Source of the DNA: Dyadobacter beijingensis DSM 21582
GTDB taxonomy: Bacteria; Bacteroidota; Bacteroidia; Cytophagales; Spirosomataceae
Assembly: GCF_000382205.1 (NCBI RefSeq)
Contig: NZ_KB907787.1
Span: 349,176 to 413,175 of the forward strand
Direction: 5' to 3'
DNA length: 64,000 nt
The position numbers and the translations under genes are program-made. Shown here piece after piece: positions 16,601-25,643 of this stretch; within the stretch, counting starts at the first letter, position 1; the number at the start of each line of letters is the position of its first letter. The notes beneath the pieces are model-generated. The model saw only the letters and a list, made by a program, of their open reading frames with translations. It ran no database searches and was not told the origin of the DNA.

Positions 16601-17379
16601 GACGTTGAAATATATCGAGTCCCATGCCCGGCAAACCAATCTGCCAGTTGCTTTTCATGGTCCGGGTTCTTGTATGAATGCAAAAGAGAAAGAGCAACTG
16701 ACTTGTAATCAGCAGGTCCTTCCTGGGGTCTGAAATCAGTGAGGTCCAGTGCTTCAACAACATTCCCGCTTGAATCCAGCCTTTCATCGACTTCCAGCAC
16801 TTCGCTGTAAAGCAATTTCGGCTCAGGAATATCAAGCTGAAAAAGGGACGGACGTTGCTGATTACCGATATAGAGCAAATCCTTAAAACCCTTTGACACA
16901 ACGAGCAATGTCTTTGCGCCTTTGCGTTCGAGCAATGCGTTGGTACCTTTCGTTGTGCCCAATCGCATGGCAATCGGCGGAAGCGGTTGATTGATCGGAG
17001 TTCCGGTAAGCAGCCGAGCCGCGAGGATAGGCGCTTCTTCACCGGTGGTTATCTCAAAATCGGAAGGTTGGCCGAATGGCAGATCGTCGGCTAACGTAAT
17101 GGTTTGCTGCTGCCGGTCGATGCTTGCAATGCGGGTAATCGTTTCGTTTCCGTGCAGTTTGAAAGTATAGTTTTTGAAAAGACCGCCATCGAACGGCCAG
17201 GATGCTTCGAACCGATACGTGTGAGCGTCCAGTTTCTCTGTCATGCGGCCTCGGAGGCAGCTGGAACTGAGTACTTTGATACGCGTTTTATTTCCCGCAG
17301 GATCAATGGCCAGGCAATCGGTAAAAGTCCCGCCGGTATCGATCCAGATTTGCCAGGCGGTTTCGGGTGTGGTTTTCAA
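13618..17379 (-). CDS. Fused HyuA-HyuB hydantoinase / 5-oxoprolinase
   Basis: A 1253-residue protein joining both hydantoinase/oxoprolinase halves. HyuA (about 1-690) has the ATP-binding DTGGTFTD (14-21), GTTKGTNALLERKG (141-154) and TFDMGGTSTDTA (from 348). HyuB (about 705-1253) has HIPVHLGSMG and NHPRYGGSHLPDITLISGVF. Bacteria usually encode two polypeptides; fusion at this length resembles eukaryotic ATP-dependent 5-oxoprolinase (about 1290 residues), which converts 5-oxo-L-proline to glutamate. A segment at about 40-120 is longer than in typical HyuA. It is followed by the NRAMP-like transporter, presumably its importer. A hydantoin or N-methylhydantoin substrate is possible. Confidence 0.87.
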   Translation of the reverse strand: MKTTPETAWQIWIDTGGTFTDCLAIDPAGNKTRIKVLSSSCLRGRMTEKLDAHTYRFEASWPFDGGLFKNYTFKLHGNETITRIASIDRQQQTITLADDLPFGQPSDFEITTGEEAPILAARLLTGTPINQPLPPIAMRLGTTKGTNALLERKGAKTLLVVSKGFKDLLYIGNQQRPSLFQLDIPEPKLLYSEVLEVDERLDSSGNVVEALDLTDFRPQEGPADYKSVALSLLHSYKNPDHEKQLADWFAGHGTRYISTSSELFPFAHYLRRTQTAVVNAYLDPILDHYLTNIRNSLNDGSLQVMTSTGSLAEVSGFRAKDSLLSGPAGGMVAATNFAQKLGFPKAITFDMGGTSTDTALIDGQPELKYITEIDRIEFYNPTLAIETVAAGGGSVCWFDGFSLQVGPESAGASPGPACYGAGGPLTVTDVNLLLGKLETSKFSIPIDPAAAITRLEELRDRIQSQTGNHLGHGEILTGLERIANEKMADAIRKISVEKGINPNAFALVTFGGAGGLHACQLAELLDMRTVLLPYDGGLFSAAGIGEALISTIVSKQVLQPWTDASAQVAAWRDALEKQAAEALHEQGSLALETVFCHVYLRFAGQENTIEIPWSGEATLAAFEEIYRAQFGYYPANAVVELESIKLKVQEKAPAADTVKIIENGHQATPAGHRKLFLQELTVPETPVFEWDSLQPGDQLNGPSILLNNTSTTYLPKGWKLVIQRGLDAVAWRTETAGTHNGQQSEEVALQLFTNRFKAIADEMGVQLQRTAFSVNVKERLDFSCALLDADGELLVNAQHIPVHLGSMGICGRLVREALPIGPGDVVITNHPRYGGSHLPDITLISGVFTEDGTCVGYVINRAHHAEVGGKTPGSMPPDATCLAEEGVVIVPQYLVKSGEFQWDTMRELFTGADYPTRSFLSNEADIIAALSALKKGSAQLLKLVENHGLETVRKYMVMLKQTAVSQLRNALQPLEGQVFEASESLDDDHRIAVKITITGTKQIFDFTGTSDVHPNNLNANMSILYSAILYVLRLLVDKEIPLNDGLMQDVEIKLPENSFLHPHFSDDPLRCPAVVGGNTEVSQRLVDTLLKAFGLAACSQGTMNNFLFGNEQFGYYETIGGGVGAGKGFHGRSAVHQHMTNTRITDPEQLERKYPVRLLEFGLRRGSGGNGRWRGGDGIVRKLEFLAPLQVTLLGQHRRYAPYGMAGGSDGACGRHVLLSNGIVNELPGVCSLKVVAGDELTIETPGGGGYGV

Positions 17380-17484
17380 AAGAATGGTTTAAGAAGATAG
17401 AGAATCAGTCCCCAATTTAGCCATTTCGGGGCATATTGCGGGGTTTGTGTTGCCGTATTAAGATAATAGGGGGGCGTTTGGGAG

Positions 17485-17718
17485 GTAGGAGGCTCCGACG
17501 GAGCCGTGGTAACCGAGGAATGCCAGTGCCACAAACAGAAAGACACGCTGTGGCCTATCGGTTCGGTATTGTTCAGCCGATCAAACTATTCAAAGTCTTT
17601 CGTTTTGCAATTTTATGAGTTTGTCCCGCGACGAAATTCCCGGCGGAGGTACGACCGCGGAGCGGTCTCCTGTTGATAGAAGCGAATACAGTGCAAAACA
17701 TCCGGCCCCAGCGGGGCC
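17485..17718. repeat. Dispersed palindromic elements, copies 2-4, in a 400-bp intergenic region
   Basis: The 17380-17778 gap holds no credible gene but three perfect 6-3-6 palindromes: GGCTCC-GAC-GGAGCC (17491-17505), GACCGC-GGA-GCGGTC (17653-17667) and GGCCCC-AGC-GGGGCC (17704-17718). The first carries the same GTAGGAG lead-in as the copy at 2271. The second is followed by CTCCTGTTGATAG, a degenerate form of the CCTGTTTATAG arm seen at 2358. Arms differ between copies but pairing is kept. Confidence 0.7.
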
Positions 17719-17778
17719 ACCTGACTATTCCTGACAACTCTTGACTACGCTTGATAACCTCCTGACTATTCCCGACAC

Positions 17779-18651
17779 TCAAATATCCCTGAACCCCTTC
17801 TGGTATTCCCCTGGTGACATGCCGGTGGTTTTTTTGAACACCCGGTTGAAGTTCGTCACATGATCGAAGCCGGTTTGATAACAGATGTCGGAAAAGCTGT
17901 CGAATTTGCCCGAAAGGATGATTTTACAAGCTTCGTTGATGCGTACCTCGTTAAGGAAACTGACGAATGTTTTGTCCGTATGTTTTTTGAAGTACCGGCA
18001 GAATGCCTGGGGCGTGAGGTTGGCGATTTCGGAGATTTCGGCGAGGGAAATGTGGCGTTTGTAGTTCGTGACGAGGTACTGGAAAATTCGGTCCATCCGA
18101 ATCCCTTCCACTTCGGATATTACCTGTTCGCTGTTGCTCGTCGCAAGCGGTTTCAGATCGCGGGTGGTCGAAAACTGATACAGGAGTTTGATAAATGCCG
18201 CCACGCGCTGACTTTCCTTGTACTGGATAATTTCCGACATGATCTTCTGCACCGCCTCCCGCGCCTCTTCCGGGATCTGGAAACCGTTATGGACGCCGTG
18301 CACGAACTTTCGGATATTGGCCATTTCCGGCAGGCTCAAGATGTTTTGGGATAAATAGTTGGGATCGAAAAAAATAGAAACCGAATGAATCTGCCTCGGT
18401 TCGTCGGGGTTGAAGTATGATTCGTCGTTCTTGAAAATATGCGACTGGTTGGCCCCGATAATGTAAATGTCGCCCGATTCGAACCGCTGCATATAATTCC
18501 CCGCGACGAGGATTCCGGACCCTTCCACCACCCATTCGATCTGCACTTCGCGGTGCCGGTGCAAGTGCGGGTAGTAATGCGGTAACTTCTCCTCCTGAAC
18601 AACAATTGTACTTTCGCGGGAAACGGGAATGGTGAATTGTACGACTTTCAT
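17779..18651 (-). CDS. AraC-family transcriptional regulator of the polysaccharide locus
   Basis: A 290-residue protein with an N-terminal cupin sensor (YYPHLHRHREVQIEWVVEG in part, about 25-60) and a C-terminal double HTH (about 190-288). The HTH includes ISLAEISEIANLTPQAFCRY and FDHVTNFNRVFKKTTGMSP. The cupin probably binds a sugar released by the adjacent hydrolases. It lies 80 bp after the GH43 gene in the same direction and is the only regulator next to the SusC/SusD locus, so it probably controls it. It resembles in architecture the AraC protein at 41904. Confidence 0.87.
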   Translation of the reverse strand: MKVVQFTIPVSRESTIVVQEEKLPHYYPHLHRHREVQIEWVVEGSGILVAGNYMQRFESGDIYIIGANQSHIFKNDESYFNPDEPRQIHSVSIFFDPNYLSQNILSLPEMANIRKFVHGVHNGFQIPEEAREAVQKIMSEIIQYKESQRVAAFIKLLYQFSTTRDLKPLATSNSEQVISEVEGIRMDRIFQYLVTNYKRHISLAEISEIANLTPQAFCRYFKKHTDKTFVSFLNEVRINEACKIILSGKFDSFSDICYQTGFDHVTNFNRVFKKTTGMSPGEYQKGFRDI

Positions 18652-18731
18652 AATATTAAATATACGCAGGAAGGTTGGTTAATGCTTCATGCGGGATCAC
18701 GTTTTCGATCGATCTTTGCATTTTTCAGGTA

Positions 18732-19715
18732 TCACTTCAAATGGAGGACCGGCCAGGCGTCTTGCCAATCCAACTGTTCCACACGCAGCCTGGACCGTCC
18801 TTTGTCTTTCGCATCATACCCATGAAAAATCAGGTAATCCACGCCGTCGAACGTGTAAACCGCATTGTGCCCCACGCCGTGCCAATCCGCATTGCCTTCG
18901 AGGAGCAATGTGCCCCCGCCTTGCGTCATGGGTTTGCCGTCGCGGTCGAGGTAGGGGCCGGTCAGTGTTTTGGAGCGCCCTACGCGCATTTTATACGTGC
19001 TTTTTTCACCCCGGCAACAATAGTCATAGGAGGCAAAGAGATAGAAATAATCAAATTTTTTGAAAATAAATGGCGCTTCGATGGCCCCGTTACCGGCCGT
19101 GGAGTCGCTGCCGGGCCTCGTGCGCGGCACACTCGCGAGGGTAAACCACGTCTGCGGTTGGGCGATATGACGGGCGTCGGGCGCTAGTTTTACCATTTTA
19201 ATGCCATTCCAAAACGAACCGAATGCCAGCCAGGGCTGCTGTTGCCCGTCGATGATCAGGTTCGGATCGATGGCATTCCACTCGTCGCGGCCGGGGATGG
19301 ATTCTACCACCGGGCCGTGGTCGGTCCAATGGTAACCGGGGCTTGCGGGGTCAAGCGTTTGGTTGGTGGCCAGGCCGATGGCCGAGCGGTTTTTCCCAAA
19401 TGTGGAAATGGAATAATACAGATGGTAGAGGCCGTCATAATGCGATATATCCGGCGCCCAGATATGCCCTTTGAAACCGGGAACTGCCTTTACGGCCCAT
19501 TCGGGCGGGGTGCTGAATACCGGCCTCTCCTTTTTCCAGGTCTGCATATTCTTCGACGACCACACGGCAATGCCGCGGCCGGTTGCAAAAACATAATATA
19601 CCCCGCCTTCCCGGATTATCACCGGGTCGTGGACGGGGATATTCGTTTGCAAAGAATCCTGGGCGCGCAGCTTGACCGCGCCCAGGATGAGTAGTAAGAA
19701 AAAAGTAAGCCTCAT
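18732..19715 (-). CDS. Glycoside hydrolase family 43, probable endo-1,5-alpha-L-arabinanase
   Basis: A 327-residue five-bladed propeller enzyme with a Sec signal peptide (about 1-19). The three catalytic acids fit GH43: base Asp30 in VHDPVII, pKa modulator Asp150 in NAIDPNLI and acid Glu213 in GAIEAPFIF. SYDYCCRGEKSTY near residue 230 is characteristic of arabinanases with a metal at the propeller axis. Its ATG shares one base with the stop codon of the DUF3823 gene (TAATG). It probably acts in the periplasm or at the cell surface on arabinan side chains bound by the SusC/SusD pair. Confidence 0.85.
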   Translation of the reverse strand: MRLTFFLLLILGAVKLRAQDSLQTNIPVHDPVIIREGGVYYVFATGRGIAVWSSKNMQTWKKERPVFSTPPEWAVKAVPGFKGHIWAPDISHYDGLYHLYYSISTFGKNRSAIGLATNQTLDPASPGYHWTDHGPVVESIPGRDEWNAIDPNLIIDGQQQPWLAFGSFWNGIKMVKLAPDARHIAQPQTWFTLASVPRTRPGSDSTAGNGAIEAPFIFKKFDYFYLFASYDYCCRGEKSTYKMRVGRSKTLTGPYLDRDGKPMTQGGGTLLLEGNADWHGVGHNAVYTFDGVDYLIFHGYDAKDKGRSRLRVEQLDWQDAWPVLHLK

Positions 19716-20410
19716 TATTTCAGCATAATCTTCTGCGGCATGCCGAACAGCATTTCACCCACGCCGGAAGTTTTTACGCCGATGCGCGCGTAGATGTAGT
19801 CGCGTGATGCGTGCGCGGCCGGGATGTTCACGGTCAGCGTTACGGGTTTCGACAGGTCCGTCAGGTTGGCCGCCACCTGCTGTGCATTGGCTACGTTGTT
19901 GTTGGGGTCTACGATGGTGGTGGTGCCGATGTACAGGTTCACCCGCTCGATGGTACGGCCCGTTGCCACCTGCTGCACGTCGAACGTGGCCGAAACCTTG
20001 CCTTCGCCTTTGGCATAGCGCTCGTTTTTAAAGACGAAATAGGGGATCACCGGCACATCGATCTCTTTCGAGCCGCGCAGCTGCACGTCGATCGAATCGG
20101 TATTGTCGGTCCACGGGCCGTTGCCGCGAAGCCTTACCAGCTTATAGTTGCCATCGAAAAGCGACGCCGCAAATGTGCCGTCCTGGTTGATATGTACCGG
20201 TATTTTGGTAAAAAGCTGATATCCGTACTGCCACAGTTCGAGCTGCACGCCGTTCGAGCGCACGCCTAACGGCTGGCCTTCGTGCACGACGCGGCCTTTC
20301 AGCACCGACTTCGGTTCGGTGCGGTTGTCTTTTTCGCATCCCATCATAGCCGCTCCGACCATAAATGCCAGCACGAGCGCGGGAATGCCTTTGATAATGC
20401 TTGTTTTCAT
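19715..20410 (-). CDS. DUF3823 lipoprotein, surface glycan-binding candidate
   Basis: A 231-residue lipoprotein (lipobox MMGC, Cys at about residue 25) whose sequence fits DUF3823, a two-domain beta protein almost always encoded directly after susD. The N-terminal half (LKGRVVHEGQPLGVRSNGVQ) looks like a carboxypeptidase-regulatory-type sandwich. Family members are thought to help bind glycan at the surface, like SusE/SusF; that role is inferred. It lies 11 bp after susD and overlaps the GH43 gene by 1 bp. Confidence 0.85.
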   Translation of the reverse strand: MKTSIIKGIPALVLAFMVGAAMMGCEKDNRTEPKSVLKGRVVHEGQPLGVRSNGVQLELWQYGYQLFTKIPVHINQDGTFAASLFDGNYKLVRLRGNGPWTDNTDSIDVQLRGSKEIDVPVIPYFVFKNERYAKGEGKVSATFDVQQVATGRTIERVNLYIGTTTIVDPNNNVANAQQVAANLTDLSKPVTLTVNIPAAHASRDYIYARIGVKTSGVGEMLFGMPQKIMLK

Positions 20411-20421
20411 CGTTTGGGAAA

Positions 20422-22269
20422 TTAATGGAATGGATTACGGACAATTTTCGGGTTGTTGTCGATCACCGCCTGGGCAATGGACGAGTAGTAGTTGCCCATC
20501 TGGAAGAAGCGCGGCGCACGGAAACGGGGCGCTACCAGCTTGTCGAACACATATTTGCCATGGGTGGCGTGGCCTGGGCGCACGACGCGGTAGGGGTATA
20601 ATGCATAGATCATCGCATCGGGGTTGTTGGCATTACCATTCCAAACCTCGTGCGCAACGCGCCAGCGCATGAGGTCCCACACGCGGTGGTCTTCGAATGC
20701 GAGCTCGACGCGGCGCTCGTTTTGGAGCTTTTCGAGGTTCAGCGTTTTCAGGCTGTTGGCGGGGAAGCCCGCACGTTCGCGCAGGGTATTGGTGTATTTC
20801 AATGCATCGGCTGTTTCGCCCAGTTCCAGTGCGGCTTCGGCTGCATTCAGGTAAATTTCGCCCAGCCGGAACCGTACCCACCACATATCGCTGCGGATAC
20901 CGCGTGTGCTCGACATAGCGGTTTGGTCTACGAATTTGCGGAGGTAAAAGCCGGTATTGGATACCTCCGTCTGCGAGCGCTGCGGGCCCGACGAGCCGGT
21001 AAGCAGGCCGCCGTCCTCATAGTTGGAACCCAGCGTGTTGGATTCTACGGTTTTGAATGCACTGGTCGCACTGTCCCACACTTTAACACCCGCCTGGATC
21101 TGCACTTCGGTACCGCGGAAAGATGTTCCGGGGTAAATGATGGTGCCGTACAAGCGCGCGTCTTTGTTGGCAAAGATGTCCTGCAACTTGTCGTAATACA
21201 CATAATCCGTATTGCCGGCATTGCGGTTTTTGAGCTCTCCCGAGGTGCCGTCGAGGTATTCGTAATCTTCCACGAGGTTCAGCGACGGGGTAATGGACGA
21301 AGACGAAAGGTTATCCTCGCGCACGTTGCGGGCGATGTTGTCGTACGTGAAACCATGCCGCTTGTCTTTGCTTACCAAAAAATCCTGCGCCCATATTACC
21401 TCGCGGTTGGCGCTCTTCTTGGTAATGGCCTCGTAGAAATTAACGCCCTTGTCGGGATTGGTTTTATACAGGTCGAAAGCGCCGCTATTGATGATCTCGC
21501 GGGAGGCTGCGAGCGATTTGGTATAATAGTCCTTCGCACGCGCCGCCGGAATGCCCACCTCGCCGCCCGGCGTGGAAATCGGGGAGGCCATCAGGTTGTT
21601 GTACTTCGCGATGGACGCTGCGTAGAGCATCGCGCGGCTTTTCACGGCCAACGCGGTGTATTTGGTAGCGCGGGTGTTGCTGGTACCATTGCCCAGCAGG
21701 TCCTTCACGGCATCCAGCTCGCTCGCGATGAAGTCGTACACTTCTTCCTCCTTGTTCCGGGCCTGCTGCAACGACGACGGGTCACCGCTGAAATCGTAGA
21801 TGAGCTGCTTCGTCACCAGCGGTACCCCGCCCATGCGCTTCACGTGTTCGAAGTACGTGTAGGCACGCAGGAAGCGGAGCTCGGCATTGAATTGTGCCTT
21901 TTGCGCGTCGGAAAGCTTCACGGCGTATTTGTCGATGCTCTCCAGTGCGAGGTTAATGTCGCGGATGAGGCCGTATTCCCACAACCGCCACCGGTCGAAC
22001 GGGTAGTTGATGATGTTGTTACGGCCGTCGTCGTTGTTGGACCACATGGCCTCGTCGTAAGCGGCAAACTCCGCCCAGCCGGTGGTGAGCGAGGTGTGGG
22101 CCGGCAGGCGGTCGTAATAGTTGGCGAGCAGGCCGGTGATCATCTTCGGGTCGTTCCAGACCTGTTCTTCGAGGATAATGTTCTGCGGCTTGCGTTCGAG
22201 CCAGTCGTTGCAGCCCGAAAGAAACAGCAGCGAGGCGGAAACGAATATTTTAACGGATATTTTTTTCAT
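20422..22269 (-). CDS. SusD/RagB-family nutrient-binding lipoprotein
   Basis: A 615-residue lipoprotein with a lipobox (LFLSGC, Cys20), the SusD N-terminal signature DWLERKPQNII, TPR-type helices (FNAELRFLRAYTYFEHVKRM in part) and a C-terminal LNAAEAALELGETADALKYTN repeat region. SusD proteins cap the SusC transporter barrel and capture oligosaccharide at the cell surface. It lies 9 bp after susC. The DUF3823 and GH43 partners suggest arabinan or arabinogalactan fragments as ligand. Confidence 0.93.
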   Translation of the reverse strand: MKKISVKIFVSASLLFLSGCNDWLERKPQNIILEEQVWNDPKMITGLLANYYDRLPAHTSLTTGWAEFAAYDEAMWSNNDDGRNNIINYPFDRWRLWEYGLIRDINLALESIDKYAVKLSDAQKAQFNAELRFLRAYTYFEHVKRMGGVPLVTKQLIYDFSGDPSSLQQARNKEEEVYDFIASELDAVKDLLGNGTSNTRATKYTALAVKSRAMLYAASIAKYNNLMASPISTPGGEVGIPAARAKDYYTKSLAASREIINSGAFDLYKTNPDKGVNFYEAITKKSANREVIWAQDFLVSKDKRHGFTYDNIARNVREDNLSSSSITPSLNLVEDYEYLDGTSGELKNRNAGNTDYVYYDKLQDIFANKDARLYGTIIYPGTSFRGTEVQIQAGVKVWDSATSAFKTVESNTLGSNYEDGGLLTGSSGPQRSQTEVSNTGFYLRKFVDQTAMSSTRGIRSDMWWVRFRLGEIYLNAAEAALELGETADALKYTNTLRERAGFPANSLKTLNLEKLQNERRVELAFEDHRVWDLMRWRVAHEVWNGNANNPDAMIYALYPYRVVRPGHATHGKYVFDKLVAPRFRAPRFFQMGNYYSSIAQAVIDNNPKIVRNPFH

Positions 22270-22278
22270 GATAAGGCA

Positions 22279-25200
22279 TTAGAAAGTGAGGTTGAAACCT
22301 GCATTGAACAAGCGCTGCTGCGGGTACACGAGCGCATTACCCGATGAAATTTCCGGGTCGATCTCGTACTTCTTCACATTGTCGATGGAGAAGAGGTTGG
22401 ATGCATTCACGTAAATGCGCAATGCCGAAAGGCCGAGTTTTTTGGAAATGTTCTGGTCGAAACTGTAACCGAGCTCGATGTTGCGCAGGCGGATGTAGCG
22501 CACGTTGGTGATCCAGTAATCGCTTTTGCGGAAGTTCACATGGCTCGTATTGTCCTTACGGATGGCCGGGTAGGTGCCTGATATCCATTTGCTGTTCGGG
22601 TCGAACGGATCTTCGCGGTGCCAGCGGTCTTCGAGCATGAAATGCGGCGAGGTACCATTGTTCTGGTAAGGGATTTTCAGCTCCCAGTTACGCTGGAAGC
22701 TTTGCAGCGAAGCACCGGCGAAGTCGAAGAACATCGAGAAGCCTTTGTAGGAAACACTCCCGTTCAATGCAAAGCTCAGGTAAGGGTTCGCGCCTTCCGC
22801 ATAGCCGATCGGGCGCTCGTCGAGGCCGTTGATAATGCCGTCGCCGTTCACATCCTTGTAAATGAAGTCGCCGGGCAAATGCGAGCGGTTGCCCTGGCCG
22901 TCGTTATCGATCGGGTGGCTTTCGATCTGCTCCATCGACTGGAATTGGCCCGTTACCTGGTAACCCCAGTTGATATTGCCCCAGCGGTCCACGAACGAGT
23001 CGCGGTACTCATTGTAGGAGTTGCCGAAACGCGGTTTATAAAAATCCAGGTCGCGGCGGCGGGAGAGCGTCGCATTCGCGCTCACGGTGTAATCCACCTG
23101 GCCTACATTGCTTTTATAGGTCAATACCCCTTCCAGGCCCCGATGGGTGTCGGAGTTCAGGTTTTCGTTGGGCAAACTGTAACCTACTTCCGAAGGCAGC
23201 AGCACGTCGTAACGTGCCGCGGGCAGGCCTTCGCGTTTTCTTTCAAAAATATCGAACTGGCCCGAGAGCTTGCCGTCCATTAACCCGAAGTCGAGACCGA
23301 AGTTGGTCGTAATGTTGGTGATCCAGGAAAGCGTTGTGATCGGTAGACCTCTCGGACGCACGCCGATGGTGTAGTTTCCATCGAAAATGGCGCTGCCCTG
23401 GAGAAAGTTGTAGCCCGGCAGGTAGCTGAAAGGTGCTACCAGGAACGCGTCGTTGCTCAGGCGGTCGGCGCCGGTGCGGCCGTAGGAAGCCCGTAATTTC
23501 AGGCTGCTGAATACATTTTCCAGTTTGCCTTTAAAGAAGTTCTCCTCAGAAATGCGCCATCCGGCCGATACGCCTGGAAAGAAACCGTACCGCTTGCCCG
23601 GTGCGTACAGGAACGACCCGTCATAGCGGCCTACGAGTTCAAGCAGGTATTTTTGTTTAAAATCATAATTGATACGGCCCACATAACCGGCCCGTGCCTC
23701 GGTGCTCCATTCGTCGATGAGGATATCCTGGTTCGCGAACGACATCAGCGGAATGTAGTTGTTCGGCGGCACGGTGTGCACCACGAGGTAGGTATTCACA
23801 TTGTCGGAACGCTCGTAGGCGGCCACGGCCGAGATGTCGTGGTTGCCGAATGTCTTTGCATAGCTCAGCTGGATCTGTGCAAACCGGTCCACGATGTTGC
23901 GTTTCCGGCGTTCGCGCCAGGGGTTCTGGTTACCGCCGCCGGGCACAACATTGTAGGTATCGTTCTTTTCGTCGTAGGTATAGGCGTCGTACGTGTATTC
24001 GAACCCGTCGAAATCGAAGTTGGTAAATGCGTACGAGTACGTTCCCTTCGCTTTCAGGCCGAATTTGAAATCGTATTCCGCGTAAAAGTTACCTTTCACA
24101 TTCCGCCAGATCTCGTCGATGTAGCCCGTCACGTCGCGCTTGTAAGTCGCCGGGTTGACGTTCACGTTGTGGGTCTGGTTGATATAAGCAGGATTGTCGT
24201 TGGCGTAGGGGCGCTCGGTGGGCCACATGGTGAAAATGCTGAGGAACGGGTTGAAATAATCGTCGAGCCCCGGCACGCCGATCTGGAAGCGGTTTTCGAT
24301 GCGTCCGCTGATCTGTGTGCCCACTTTCAAGCCTTTGGTAAGGCTCGATTCGATGTTGGCCTGGATGTTGGTCCGTTTGAAATTGAAATCGCGGATCAAT
24401 GCATCCTGGTTCAAATGGCTGATCGAGAGGAAATAGTTCATCTTGTCGCTGCCGCCCTGTACGCTTGCATTGCCGAAATACTGGGGTACGTTCGGGCGCA
24501 TCACCATGTCGTAGTAATCGTAGCTCTGGTAGCCTTTTTCAGTGCCGACGCGCCATTTTTCCAATTCGGCAGGGGTAATGGACGGCGTCCGGCCCTGGTT
24601 CACATCCGACTCCACGAGCCCGCGCATGTGCTGGTAAGCATTGGCCGGTTTGGGGTAGCGGGTGAAATTCTGCAAACCATAATAGCCCGAGAGGCTGATC
24701 TTCGTTCCGTCGCCGGCTTTCCCTCTTTTGGTCGTGACCAAAACCACCCCATTGGCAGCACGCAACCCGTAAATGGCCGCCGAAGCATCTTTCAGGATCG
24801 AAACGGACTCGATGTCGTTCTGGCCGAGGTTGTTGAAGCTGCCCGCATCGGAAGGCACGCCGTCGATCACGAAAAGCGGCGTACCCATGTTACGGATCTG
24901 GATGGTGGTAGCGGCACCGGGGCGGGCATCGGCTTTCCGCGCCGTGATACCCTGCACGCGGCCTACCAACGCGTCGGCCGTTCCGATGGCCGGCGTGCGG
25001 ATCAGGTCTTTGGCCTGGATGTTGCTCACCGCACCGGTTACCGCTGCCGAAGACTGCGTGCCGTAACCTACCACCACGACTTCCGTAAGCTCTTCGCTGC
25101 TGGGCAGCAGGATCACCTGGATGTTCGACTGGTTACCGATCGTGATTTCCTGCGACGTGTAGCCGATGAATGAAAATGAGAGGATCGTAGCCGTTTCGGA

Positions 25201-25470
25201 GACATTAAGCGAATAAGTACCGTCGGTACCGGTAATGCTGCCGGTAGTGGTGCCTTTCACGACCACGCTTACGCCCGGCAGCGGGTTGTTTTTCTCGTCG
25301 ACGACCTTCCCCGTGATCGTTTTATCGAGCATTTTCCGGTAGGTAATCGCCGGGCCGACGCGGAGATTTTCGGCCCAAACCTCCTGGGGCGACAGGCATC
25401 CTGCCACCAAAAGGGCAAAAAGAGGCCTGCGAAGCCCCAGCGAGGGGTTTCGTCTGTTTTGGTTGTTCAT
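22279..25470 (-). CDS. SusC/RagA-family TonB-dependent outer membrane transporter
   Basis: A 1063-residue outer-membrane protein. It has a signal sequence (about 1-34), a carboxypeptidase-D regulatory-like domain (ITGKVVDEKNNPLPGVSVVV in part, about 52-125), a TonB box (EVVVVGYGTQ), a plug domain (about 140-250) and a large barrel ending in FNAGFNLTF. It is the first gene of the locus, with an AT-rich promoter region and a strong upstream hairpin. It should import oligosaccharides bound by the SusD protein. There is no STN domain, so it is not an anti-sigma-linked transducer. Confidence 0.95.
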   Translation of the reverse strand: MNNQNRRNPSLGLRRPLFALLVAGCLSPQEVWAENLRVGPAITYRKMLDKTITGKVVDEKNNPLPGVSVVVKGTTTGSITGTDGTYSLNVSETATILSFSFIGYTSQEITIGNQSNIQVILLPSSEELTEVVVVGYGTQSSAAVTGAVSNIQAKDLIRTPAIGTADALVGRVQGITARKADARPGAATTIQIRNMGTPLFVIDGVPSDAGSFNNLGQNDIESVSILKDASAAIYGLRAANGVVLVTTKRGKAGDGTKISLSGYYGLQNFTRYPKPANAYQHMRGLVESDVNQGRTPSITPAELEKWRVGTEKGYQSYDYYDMVMRPNVPQYFGNASVQGGSDKMNYFLSISHLNQDALIRDFNFKRTNIQANIESSLTKGLKVGTQISGRIENRFQIGVPGLDDYFNPFLSIFTMWPTERPYANDNPAYINQTHNVNVNPATYKRDVTGYIDEIWRNVKGNFYAEYDFKFGLKAKGTYSYAFTNFDFDGFEYTYDAYTYDEKNDTYNVVPGGGNQNPWRERRKRNIVDRFAQIQLSYAKTFGNHDISAVAAYERSDNVNTYLVVHTVPPNNYIPLMSFANQDILIDEWSTEARAGYVGRINYDFKQKYLLELVGRYDGSFLYAPGKRYGFFPGVSAGWRISEENFFKGKLENVFSSLKLRASYGRTGADRLSNDAFLVAPFSYLPGYNFLQGSAIFDGNYTIGVRPRGLPITTLSWITNITTNFGLDFGLMDGKLSGQFDIFERKREGLPAARYDVLLPSEVGYSLPNENLNSDTHRGLEGVLTYKSNVGQVDYTVSANATLSRRRDLDFYKPRFGNSYNEYRDSFVDRWGNINWGYQVTGQFQSMEQIESHPIDNDGQGNRSHLPGDFIYKDVNGDGIINGLDERPIGYAEGANPYLSFALNGSVSYKGFSMFFDFAGASLQSFQRNWELKIPYQNNGTSPHFMLEDRWHREDPFDPNSKWISGTYPAIRKDNTSHVNFRKSDYWITNVRYIRLRNIELGYSFDQNISKKLGLSALRIYVNASNLFSIDNVKKYEIDPEISSGNALVYPQQRLFNAGFNLTF

Positions 25471-25643
25471 TGTTAACCTGAGTTAGATGTGAGTAGTAGT
25501 TACAGCATTGTGGTTATTTATTGTATTTATAATTATTTATTAATATAAATTATTGAATAAATACTATTTAAAAATTAGCAAAAAAATAGCCCTCCCGCGG
25601 CCCGTAAGTGGCCCGCAGCTTTTCTGTTTCAGAAATTCAGCTA
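25471..25643 (-). promoter_or_regulatory. AT-rich leader/promoter region of susC
   Basis: 173 bp without a gene. Bases 25510-25590 are almost entirely A/T on both strands, in contrast to the GC-rich surroundings, as expected for a highly expressed promoter and long leader. I could not pick an unambiguous -33/-7 pair. Confidence 0.4.

Noticed and set aside
20650..25173. Long open frames (500-565 codons) on the + strand opposite susD and susC.
   Set aside because: They are antisense shadows created by high GC and low stop frequency; the products have no domains and the - strand genes are unmistakable.
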